A stretch of 42,053 nucleotides of DNA, taken from NCBI GenBank assembly GCA_947305065.1, contig CAMZCT010000016.1, forward strand, positions 1-42,053, written 5' to 3'. Source of the stretch: an uncultured Mycoplasmatota bacterium (GTDB lineage Bacteria; Bacillota_I; Bacilli_A; RF39; UBA660). How positions within the stretch are numbered: position 1 is the first letter of the stretch; each line of letters opens with the position of its first letter. Both the position numbers and the translations under genes were made by a program. The notes under the pieces are model-generated. The model saw only the letters and a list, made by a program, of their open reading frames with translations. It searched no databases and had not been told where the DNA came from. Shown one piece after another: positions 1 to 7,057 of the stretch.

Positions 1-59
1 AACAATTCATTTATCAAATTTATTGTCTACCAACACTATTTGACAAAGAACCTTAGTTT

Positions 60-2045
60 TTATAATGGTTCTCCACAACTAGGACAAACAGTAGCAGTTT
101 CTCCTAAAATCATTGCTCCACAATTATCACAGAATCTAATCTTTTCATTTTTAAATTCTAATTGACTATACATATCTACTATATCGTCAACTCTTTCAAC
201 CTTCTTAGGTCCTTCTTCTTCTACTACCTCTTCTTCATCAGAATCATCTTCATCATCTATCTTTTCAAAGTTTTCATCTGCAACAACTATATTATCGTTT
301 GTTTCTTCTTTTTCATTAAAGATATCTTTATCTAGTTCTTCTTCAATTTTTTCTCTTTCTTCTTCATGTTCAGGAGTTATAGCTGGTAAATCAAAGATTG
401 TAAAAGTTGATTCCTCTTCTATGATAGGTCCATCAAATTCTTCTTCCTCTTCTTCAACTACTGGCTCTTCCTCTTTTACTTCTGCTTCTTCTGTCATCTC
501 TTCCTCTTCATCTACATTAAAGATATCTGATTCTTCTGGTTCAAGTAACACAGGACCTTCTTTTTCTTCCTCTTCAACTTCTTCTATTTCTTCAGATTCT
601 TCCTTTTCAGGTTCATCTTTTTCTTCGTTTACTTCTTCAGGTTTTGTCTTTTCTTCTACCTCTTCAGTTTTTTCTTCTTCAGATTCTTCCTTTTCCTCTA
701 CTTCTTCACTAGATTCTTCGAGTACATCTTTAACATCTTCATTTTCTTCTTCAAAGGAATCTACTTTTTCTCCAACAATTTTTTCACTAGTAGCATCAAC
801 AACCTCATCATCTACATCAGATTGTTCTTCTTCTACTTCTTCCTTCGTTTCCTCTTTTGGTTCTTCCTTTTTTTCTTCTTCTTTTACTTCTTCTATCTCA
901 TCATCTTTTTCTTCTGATTCATAATTATCATTAGCTAAAGCTCCATCAGTAATAGAAGTAACTTCACTAATCATATTAGTAAAATCAGTAGTTCCCAAAA
1001 GAACAGGATCATCATTATTACTATTGCTTTCTACTGGATCTGTATTTTCTATATCATCATCTTCATGTTCATCTACAACAATTGGAATAAATTCCTCAGG
1101 TGAAACACTACTATAATCTACATTTTTAAATATATTTGATTCTTCTTCAACCGTTGCTTCGTTTTCATCTACTTTAATAACTGTATCCTCTTCAGGAATA
1201 GTTTCAACTACATCTTCAACATTTTCTTCTTGAACAGCAGATTGTTCTTCCTTTAACGCTTCCATTTTTAAAGTATCAGATAAATCTTGAACTTGATCTT
1301 CTTTAGTACTTGGTTCAAAACTTTGAACTTCCATTGGTTCATTATTAGAAACTATATTTTCATCAGCAGATACTAAATTATCTACCAAATTACCAGAATC
1401 TTCTACTGGTTGCTCATTAACAGCAGCTTCTAAAGTTAAAGTTTGATCTGTTGGCATATTTTGGAAAGTATTATCATCTTTAAATGGATTTTCTTGCCAT
1501 TCAACTTGTGTATCTCCACCCTCAATTATTTCTTCAGGGTTTGCATACATACTCTCTTCTTCTGACTTAGCTGGAATTGGATTATCAATTAAAGCAGCAA
1601 CATCTTCCATAGCAGGAACTATGTCTTGAGAAGCACTTTTTTCATTTTCCATAGCAACTTGTTGTACCTCAGAAGGATTAGCATTATCTACTACTTGATT
1701 CATAGATTCTGTACTCTCTTCAACAGGAACAATAGAAGCCGGTACTCCAGAATTATCTATAGTTGAAGTTCCATCTACAGCTGCAGCTACAACTTCTGTA
1801 ACTGTATCAGTAACAGTCACTTCCGGATTGGAAAAATCTGCACTTACATCTGTAGGAACAGGTGGAACTGCTTGAGTAGGATCTACTTGTGGTACGGTAG
1901 GATCAACAGGAGCTGGTGCAACTGGAGGTACAGTGTTATCACTTAATATTTGAACACCTTCAGGTTGTACTTGTACTTGGCCATTGTTATCTACTACTTC
2001 TGGCTTTTCTTCCTTTTTCTTTTTAAACATATCAAATAATCCCAT
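60..2045 (-). CDS. Very acidic Glu-rich protein with C-terminal zinc ribbon
   Basis: About 661 residues from the ATG at 2045; an in-frame GTG at 2054 is the alternative start and neither has a clear ribosome site. The N-terminus (MGLFDMFKKKK) is a short basic amphipathic segment like the start of FtsY, so membrane-surface contact is possible. Most of the chain is low-complexity, Pro/Val-rich at first and then dominated by Glu, and probably disordered. The last 23 residues form a zinc ribbon with two CxxC pairs (CDNC and CPSC). I see no catalytic domain and no signal peptide, so it is probably cytoplasmic. Function unknown; an adaptor with a folded metal-binding tail is a guess. Its reverse complement gives a long Ser-rich open frame that is a composition artefact. 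A TATAAT-like element lies about 30 bases upstream of the start. Confidence 0.8.
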   Translation of the reverse strand: MGLFDMFKKKKEEKPEVVDNNGQVQVQPEGVQILSDNTVPPVAPAPVDPTVPQVDPTQAVPPVPTDVSADFSNPEVTVTDTVTEVVAAAVDGTSTIDNSGVPASIVPVEESTESMNQVVDNANPSEVQQVAMENEKSASQDIVPAMEDVAALIDNPIPAKSEEESMYANPEEIIEGGDTQVEWQENPFKDDNTFQNMPTDQTLTLEAAVNEQPVEDSGNLVDNLVSADENIVSNNEPMEVQSFEPSTKEDQVQDLSDTLKMEALKEEQSAVQEENVEDVVETIPEEDTVIKVDENEATVEEESNIFKNVDYSSVSPEEFIPIVVDEHEDDDIENTDPVESNSNNDDPVLLGTTDFTNMISEVTSITDGALANDNYESEEKDDEIEEVKEEEKKEEPKEETKEEVEEEQSDVDDEVVDATSEKIVGEKVDSFEEENEDVKDVLEESSEEVEEKEESEEEKTEEVEEKTKPEEVNEEKDEPEKEESEEIEEVEEEEKEGPVLLEPEESDIFNVDEEEEMTEEAEVKEEEPVVEEEEEEFDGPIIEEESTFTIFDLPAITPEHEEEREKIEEELDKDIFNEKEETNDNIVVADENFEKIDDEDDSDEEEVVEEEGPKKVERVDDIVDMYSQLEFKNEKIRFCDNCGAMILGETATVCPSCGEPL

Positions 2046-2159
2046 GAGGACCACATCCCAATCTATTCTTTCTCTACTTTACATTATATCATAAAAATCA
2101 GCATTTAAAAGATTTTTTTCTCTTTATTTACTAGAAAAAAAAGATTTATATAAAATATG

Positions 2160-2214
2160 AAGTTGTAAAATAAAAGCATACACTTTTTTTGTGTATACTT
2201 TTATCTTACAACTT
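2160..2214 (-). terminator. Terminator of the serS operon
   Basis: A 24-bp stem with a 7-base loop starts a few bases after the serS stop. Its two imperfections are C/A mismatches on the plus strand but G-U pairs on the minus strand, so the stem is complete only in the RNA of the serS strand. The inner stem is followed by a T-rich run. Confidence 0.8.
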
Positions 2215-2225
2215 TACTATATAGT

Positions 2226-3512
2226 TTACTTTTTAACCTCTATTTTCTTTTTACCACCCATATAAGGTTGTAAAACTTTTGGTATTTTTATACTTCCATC
2301 TTTTTGATAATTATTTTCTAGTAAAGCAATTAATCCTCTAGGTGAAGCTACAACAGTATTATTTAATGTATGTAAATAATAAGTTCCTTTTTCTCCCTTA
2401 GCTCTAATACCTAGTCTTCTTGCTTGAGCATCACCCAATGTTGAACAACTACCTACTTCAAAATACTTTTGTTGACGAGGAGACCAAGCTTCAATATCAC
2501 AAGATTTAACCTTCAAATCTGCTAAATCTCCAGAACAACATTCTAATTGTCTTACTGGTATGTCAAAGTTTCTAAATATTTCTACTGTATATTGCCACAT
2601 TTTTTCATACCATTCCATAGATTCTTCTGGTTCACATATTACTATCATCTCTTGTTTTTCAAATTGATGAACACGGTATAAACCTCTCTCTTCTAAACCA
2701 TGAGAACCTCCTTCTTTTCTAAAACAAGGTGAATAAGAAGTCATATGTATAGGTAATTCTTCTTTTTTAATTATTTGGTCTTTAAACTTACCAATCATAC
2801 TATGTTCTGAAGTACCTATTAAATATAAGTCTTCATTTTCTATCTTATACATCATTGCTTCCATTTCTGGGAATGACATAACACCTGTAACTACATCAGC
2901 ATGAATCATAAATGGTGGAATAGCATAAGTAAATCCTTTATCTATCATATAATCTCTGGCATAAGCAATCATTGCTTCATGAAGTCTAGCTATATCACCA
3001 AGTAGATAATAGAATCCTTCTCCAGAAGTACGTCCTGCTGCTTCTTTATCCATACCATTAACAGCATTAATAATATCTGCATGATATGGTATCTCATAAT
3101 CAGGAACTACTGGATCACCAAATTTTTGAACTTCTACATTTTCGGTATCATCTTTACCAATAGGTACAGAATCATCAATAATATTTGGTATTACTAACAT
3201 TCTATCTTTTATTTCTTTATTTAATTCTTCTTGTTCTTTTTCTAAAGCTACTATTTCATCAGCCATCTTAGTAACTTCTTCTTTAATCTTATTGGCTTCG
3301 TCAATCTTTTTATCTTTCATTAACTTACCAATTTCCCCACTCATTTTATTCTTCTCAGCTTTAAGATTATCACCTTTAGTTTGTGTCTCTCTTACTTTTA
3401 TATCTAATTCATAAACTTCATCAACTAAAGGTAATTTTTCATCTTGAAACTTCTTTTTTATATTTTCTTTTACTAAATCTCTATTTTCTCTTATTAACTT
3501 AATATCTATCAT
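2226..3512 (-). CDS. serS: Seryl-tRNA synthetase, archaeal-like variant
   Basis: A 428-residue class II synthetase that charges tRNA-Ser with serine in the cytoplasm. Residues 1-110 form the Lys/Glu-rich coiled-coil arm that grips the long variable arm of tRNA-Ser. Motif 2 is at about 264-285 (CFRKEGG, then RGLYRVHQFEKQE). The C-terminus contains ALLENNYQKDGSIKIPKVL. Several stretches look more like archaeal than typical bacterial SerRS: RGLYRVHQF, CSGDL, CDIEAW, QARRLGIR, and HTLNNTVVASPRG where bacteria usually have NGSGLAVGRT. It is the last gene of a four-gene operon read through a serine T-box. Its start is 2 bases after the Nudix stop and has a good AAAGGAAAGGAAG ribosome site. The SerRS assignment is firm; the archaeal-like subtype comes from memory of motifs, not from a tree. 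Confidence 0.96.
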   Translation of the reverse strand: MIDIKLIRENRDLVKENIKKKFQDEKLPLVDEVYELDIKVRETQTKGDNLKAEKNKMSGEIGKLMKDKKIDEANKIKEEVTKMADEIVALEKEQEELNKEIKDRMLVIPNIIDDSVPIGKDDTENVEVQKFGDPVVPDYEIPYHADIINAVNGMDKEAAGRTSGEGFYYLLGDIARLHEAMIAYARDYMIDKGFTYAIPPFMIHADVVTGVMSFPEMEAMMYKIENEDLYLIGTSEHSMIGKFKDQIIKKEELPIHMTSYSPCFRKEGGSHGLEERGLYRVHQFEKQEMIVICEPEESMEWYEKMWQYTVEIFRNFDIPVRQLECCSGDLADLKVKSCDIEAWSPRQQKYFEVGSCSTLGDAQARRLGIRAKGEKGTYYLHTLNNTVVASPRGLIALLENNYQKDGSIKIPKVLQPYMGGKKKIEVKK

Positions 3513-3513
3513 T

Positions 3514-3945
3514 TTAAATCTTCCTTTCCTTTATAAATGCTTCTATTTCTTTTTTACTTGGTGAATAAAGATTGCTTGGTAAATCATTTAAATCAAACCA
3601 TTTCCATTCATCTAATTTATCCACTTCCATTACTTTTAATTCACCTGTATATTTGGTAGCTTTAACAAATAAAGTTACGAAATGTCTATCTTCACCAAAG
3701 TCATCAACAGCTCCAAATACTTCTAATTCACTAATATCCAAATTAGTTTCTTCTTTAACTTCTCTTTTTGCACCTTCTAATATCGTTTCTTCGTATTCTT
3801 GTTTTCCTCCAGGTAAAGTCCAAGAACCTGGTTCAAATATTCCCCCGGTATCTTTTCCATTAGTACATCTATGTCCCAAAAGTATTTTATTGTCGTCTAA
3901 TATTATAACTCCAATACCAACTTTAATATTCATTACATTCTTCAT
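3514..3945 (-). CDS. Nudix hydrolase (MutT-like)
   Basis: A 143-residue single-domain Nudix protein that would hydrolyse a nucleoside diphosphate linked to another group. The Nudix box is at residues 47-69: GGKQEYEET, then AKREVKEETNL. The REVKEE core that binds the metal is intact, but the conserved Gly after EE-x is Asn68. The text around it (GSWTLPGGK) is typical of ADP-ribose or 8-oxo-dGTP type enzymes. The substrate cannot be read from the sequence. There is no clear ribosome site, and the start lies one base after the DUF1653 stop, so translation is probably coupled. It sits between DUF1653 and serS in the T-box operon. Confidence 0.9.
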   Translation of the reverse strand: MKNVMNIKVGIGVIILDDNKILLGHRCTNGKDTGGIFEPGSWTLPGGKQEYEETILEGAKREVKEETNLDISELEVFGAVDDFGEDRHFVTLFVKATKYTGELKVMEVDKLDEWKWFDLNDLPSNLYSPSKKEIEAFIKERKI

Positions 3946-3946
3946 G

Positions 3947-4213
3947 TTATTTATTATTTAAACTTTTTATTCTTACTTCTTGGAATCTATATTTTTGTTT
4001 TACTTTTGGATACTTTTTATGATCTACTTCCGAGACAAAATCCTCATAAGGTCTAACCCATATTTGTTTTGATTCGACATTTTGATATACTACTACTCTT
4101 GAATTTAAAGGATTATCTTCATTATATTTATCCGAATCATAAGCAATTGCTAATATAACATAAATATGTCCTTTAAAATGCTTATAAATATGTCCTTCTT
4201 TTATTTTTCTCAC
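3947..4213 (-). CDS. DUF1653 family protein
   Basis: An 88-residue protein matching the DUF1653 pattern: an N-terminal GHIYKHFKGHIYVIL strand pair, a VVYQNVESKQIWVRP core and a final KYRFQEV segment. The family is small and of unknown biochemical role, and is often found beside Nudix and HD-domain genes, as here. Its ATG overlaps the upstream HD-protein stop by four bases (ATGA), so the two are translationally coupled. No signal peptide or membrane segment. Confidence 0.85.
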   Translation of the reverse strand: MRKIKEGHIYKHFKGHIYVILAIAYDSDKYNEDNPLNSRVVVYQNVESKQIWVRPYEDFVSEVDHKKYPKVKQKYRFQEVRIKSLNNK

Positions 4214-4686
4214 TGTAATTCCTCCAAAACCTTTCTTAATAATTTTAAATTATTATCATATTTTTTAGTTAATTTATCTCTTGTTTCCTTCGACAATAAT
4301 TTCAATCTCGATTTATCATAGTTATCACTCATATCAGCATATTTAACTTTAATCACATCAATATCTTTACTATTTATAATTTTTTGTATTTTTGAATCGT
4401 AGTCTTCACCTTCAATATTTGTAACACCCTCAATTATTTCAATTACTCTATCACTGAACTCCAATTCTGCCAAGTCTTTCTTTGTTAACTTAGTATCTTC
4501 TAATACATCATGTAACAACCCAGCTATTCTTAATTCCTCGGTATCTAATTTAACACTTACTCTAATTAAATGATTTATATAAGGAAATCCTGCTTTATCC
4601 TTTTTATCTTGAAATAAATCCGAGACTAAAAGTAAAGCTCTATTATATAAATTATTAACTTTTAAGTATCTTTCTTTGTTTCTCAT
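4210..4686 (-). CDS. HD-domain protein resembling the (p)ppGpp hydrolase domain of SpoT/MESH1
   Basis: About 158 residues. It carries the HD signature GLLHDVLEDT with an upstream His in YINHLIRV and a later KYADMSDN. These correspond to the HD metal ligands and the K-x-AD-x-x-N motif of RelA/SpoT hydrolase domains and MESH1. There is no synthetase or regulatory domain, so if it acts on (p)ppGpp it would only degrade it. That function is inferred; the substrate could be another nucleotide. The ATG at 4686 is preferred over the GTG at 4695 because AGGTGAG lies five bases before the ATG. It is the first gene after the T-box leader and shares that control with DUF1653, Nudix and serS. Confidence 0.8.
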   Translation of the reverse strand: MRNKERYLKVNNLYNRALLLVSDLFQDKKDKAGFPYINHLIRVSVKLDTEELRIAGLLHDVLEDTKLTKKDLAELEFSDRVIEIIEGVTNIEGEDYDSKIQKIINSKDIDVIKVKYADMSDNYDKSRLKLLSKETRDKLTKKYDNNLKLLRKVLEELQ

Positions 4687-4696
4687 ATTTCTCACC

Positions 4697-4896
4697 TTAA
4701 AAACAAAACCACATTACTTGCAGGAGCAAATAATGCGGTACCATCCTTTCTTTTACTTAATTAGTATAACGGTGTTACCCGGTAGCTATTAACTACTCTA
4801 GAAAGTAGATTCTTTCTTATTATTTAACTTATTTCCACCATCCATAAGCTCTCTATCTAAATATATAAGAATTACTATTCTTTCATCAACAATTTA
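4697..4896 (-). ncRNA. Serine T-box riboswitch leader
   Basis: Read on the minus strand, the leader shows the parts of a T-box in order. There is an AGAGAG stem I bulge near 4850, an apical GGATGGTGGAAA motif, and a specifier segment GAA-TCT-AC near 4805-4815 where TCT is a serine codon. Stem III follows, then the T-box sequence AGGATGGTACCGCATT at about 4733-4748. The terminator stem ACCGCATTATTTGC pairs, with G-U wobbles, to GCAAGTAATGTGGT and is followed by TTTTGTTTTT. Uncharged tRNA-Ser would favour the antiterminator and raise expression of the operon ending in serS. Ends are approximate. Confidence 0.92.
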
Positions 4897-4903
4897 CAAC
4901 CTA

Positions 4904-4932
4904 ATTTTATTATTTAATTATACAAAAGTCAA
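4904..4932 (-). promoter_or_regulatory. Promoter of the serine T-box operon
   Basis: A -35 TTGACT and a -10 TAAAAT are separated by 17 bases on the minus strand. Transcription would start near 4896, at the 5' edge of the T-box. The promoter begins a few bases after the upstream gene's stop codon. Confidence 0.75.
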
Positions 4933-4938
4933 ATAAAA

Positions 4939-5553
4939 TTATTGATTACTATCTTCAAATGTTTTATAAGCTTCATTTAATATTTCTACTAAACATGGCA
5001 TTTTAATCTTATTATCACATTTTAAAACACCTGGACTTAATCCATAGCTTACTGTTTGCAAAGCAGCCTCTAGCTTATCAACTTGTTTAATAAAATCAGC
5101 TTCTAAAGTTTTTGCATTATCATACTCAAGCCACAATTCTTTAAAATCATTATCAAACCCAATCGGACTCAGTAATTCATCAATAGCAGCTTCTTCAATC
5201 TGATGTTTTTCCTCCTTACTAATTACATTAGGAATTATATCCCCAGAATATACCTCTCCTAATTCGTGTATTATAGCTAATTTCATACATTTTTCTATAT
5301 TTAAGTCTAAGTTATATTTTTCTATAATCGAAAGAGCTAACATAGTTACCGACCATGTATGATCTGCTACTGATTCTATTCTGTTTTCATAATCCATACC
5401 CAATAAACTTATAAGCCACCCTTGTCTATAAATATTCTTTAAATGATTAAATTGATAATATAAGCTCAACACATCATTATGAATATTATTCTTATATTTA
5501 TTATAAGGATTTTCATTTTTTACATAGTTTTTATTTCTTTCATCTTTCAACAT
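4939..5553 (-). CDS. HD-domain nucleotidase, YfbR/HDDC2-like
   Basis: About 204 residues from the ATG at 5553, which is preceded by GGTGAT; the upstream in-frame ATG at 5565 has no ribosome site. The sequence LKNIYRQGWL, then RIESVADHTW and AIIHELGEVYSGDI, is the pattern of the YfbR/HDDC2 group of 5'-deoxynucleotidases. Its metal ligands would be the His of VADH, the His of IIHE and a later Asp in QVDKLEAA. Such enzymes remove phosphate from deoxynucleoside monophosphates. The usual HD pair reads HE here, as in many family members. It stands alone, transcribed away from mgtE. A remnant of a similar gene lies near 41 kb. Confidence 0.85.
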   Translation of the reverse strand: MLKDERNKNYVKNENPYNKYKNNIHNDVLSLYYQFNHLKNIYRQGWLISLLGMDYENRIESVADHTWSVTMLALSIIEKYNLDLNIEKCMKLAIIHELGEVYSGDIIPNVISKEEKHQIEEAAIDELLSPIGFDNDFKELWLEYDNAKTLEADFIKQVDKLEAALQTVSYGLSPGVLKCDNKIKMPCLVEILNEAYKTFEDSNQ

Positions 5554-5625
5554 TTTTATCACCATTTCGCACTTAACATATTATAACACGTATAATGATA
5601 TAATAGTATAATTCTTTTTTCCTTA

Positions 5626-5654
5626 TTGACTTAAAAAGAATTTAAACTTATTAT
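5626..5654 (+). promoter_or_regulatory. Promoter of mgtE
   Basis: TTGACT and TATTAT are separated by 17 bases. The predicted leader is only about 20 bases, so there is no room for a magnesium riboswitch. Confidence 0.7.
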
Positions 5655-5681
5655 GTAAGTAGAAAAAAAGGAATGAGTGTG

Positions 5682-7025
5682 ATGTTTATGGATTTCGAAA
5701 AATTACAAGAATTAGTAGAACAAAAAAATGCTAGTGCTTTAAAAAAAGAATTGATAGAAATGAATGAATATGATATCGCCTCGTTCTTAAGTGATTTTAA
5801 AGATGAGAGATTGATAAAAATATTCAGATTGCTGCCTAAAGATAAAGCTACAGATGTTTTTGTTAATTTAGATGAAGACGTTCAAAGAGAATTAATTAGT
5901 TCTTTAACTCAAAAAGAATCTAAATGGTTAATAGAAGATATGTATACCGATGATGCAGCCGATCTATTTGAAGAGATGCCAGCAATCATGGTAAGAAGAT
6001 TATTAAGTAATGTCGATAAAGAAACTAGAGCTGATATTAATAAATTATTGAAATATCCTGATGATTCAGCAGGTTCCTTAATGGCTACTGAATATATTCA
6101 TTTAAAACAAGGTTTAACTATTAAAGAATCTATTGAAAGAATTAGAAAACAGAAAGACGATTTTGTTTCATATGATAGCTGTTTCGTTACCGATGAAAAA
6201 AGAGAATTACTTGGTACAGTATCTGTTAAAAATTTATTAATTAATGACCCTGATACACTTATTGATGATATTATGGAAGAATGCGAGCACCCTATCAGTA
6301 CATTAATGGACCAAGAGGAAGTAGCAAATCTTTTCCAAGATTATAACTATAGTACCCTTCCAGTAGTTGATTCTGAAAAACGACTTGTAGGAATCATTAC
6401 TATCGACGATATCGTAGATATCATCGAAGAAGAAGCTACAGAAGATATCGAAAAGATGGCCGCTATTACCCCAACAGATAAATCCTATATGAAAACCGGT
6501 GTATTTGAAACTTATTTTAAAAGAATACCTTGGTTATTACTTTTAATGATAAGTGCTACATTTACTGGCAGTATCATTACTCACTTTGAAAGTGCTCTAG
6601 CTGCTTATGTAGTTCTAACTTCTTTTATACCTATGCTAATGGACTCAGGTGGTAATGCTGGATCTCAAGCTAGCGTATCTGTAATACGTAGTTTATCATT
6701 AGACGAAATAGAATATAAAGACACTTTTAAAGTAATATGGAAAGAAATAAGAGTTGCTGTTCTTTGTGGTTTAACTTTAGCTATTGCTAACTTTGCTAAA
6801 TTAATGTTATTAAACAAATTGAACTTTACTGTTTCTTTAGTAGTATGTACTACTCTATTAATAACTATTACTGTTGCTAAATTAGTTGGTTGTACTCTAC
6901 CAATACTTGCTAAAAAACTAGGTTTTGACCCTGCTGTAATGGCATCTCCATTTATTACAACAATAGTAGATGCTTGTTCCTTACTTATATACTTTAAAAT
7001 AGCAGGCATATTATTAGGTATTTAA
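5682..7025 (+). CDS. mgtE: Magnesium transporter MgtE
   Basis: A 447-residue MgtE-family magnesium channel. The N-terminal domain covers about residues 1-125 and contains the helical repeat with DDAADLFEEMP. Two CBS domains follow, at about 130-250. A C-terminal membrane domain of five helices carries the family signature PMLMDSGGNAGSQASV. In this family the cytoplasmic domains bind magnesium and close the pore when internal magnesium is high. I prefer the ATG at 5682 because AAAGGA lies nine bases before it; for the ATG at 5673 the same site would be only about two bases away. The gene is single, with its own promoter and a shared terminator downstream. Confidence 0.95.
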   Translation: MFMDFEKLQELVEQKNASALKKELIEMNEYDIASFLSDFKDERLIKIFRLLPKDKATDVFVNLDEDVQRELISSLTQKESKWLIEDMYTDDAADLFEEMPAIMVRRLLSNVDKETRADINKLLKYPDDSAGSLMATEYIHLKQGLTIKESIERIRKQKDDFVSYDSCFVTDEKRELLGTVSVKNLLINDPDTLIDDIMEECEHPISTLMDQEEVANLFQDYNYSTLPVVDSEKRLVGIITIDDIVDIIEEEATEDIEKMAAITPTDKSYMKTGVFETYFKRIPWLLLLMISATFTGSIITHFESALAAYVVLTSFIPMLMDSGGNAGSQASVSVIRSLSLDEIEYKDTFKVIWKEIRVAVLCGLTLAIANFAKLMLLNKLNFTVSLVVCTTLLITITVAKLVGCTLPILAKKLGFDPAVMASPFITTIVDACSLLIYFKIAGILLGI

Positions 7026-7057
7026 AAAAGGTTTTAGAATTAATCTAAAACCTTTTT
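7025..7057. terminator. Bidirectional terminator between convergent genes
   Basis: The arms AAAAAGGTTTTAGA and TCTAAAACCTTTTT close a five-base loop. The hairpin serves mgtE on the plus strand and overlaps the stop codon of the convergent surface-protein gene on the minus strand. Confidence 0.85.

Noticed and set aside
1..59. Possible end of another gene or element at the left edge
   Set aside because: The stretch is AT-rich with no frame, hairpin or repeat that I can support.
421..924. A long plus-strand open frame of mostly Ser, Thr and Phe
   Set aside because: It is the reverse complement of the Glu-rich coding region at 60-2045 (GAA/GAG reads as TTC/CTC). It has no credible domain and is a composition artefact.
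5655..5681. A magnesium-sensing leader before mgtE
   Set aside because: The predicted transcript leader is about 20 bases, too short for any known magnesium riboswitch.
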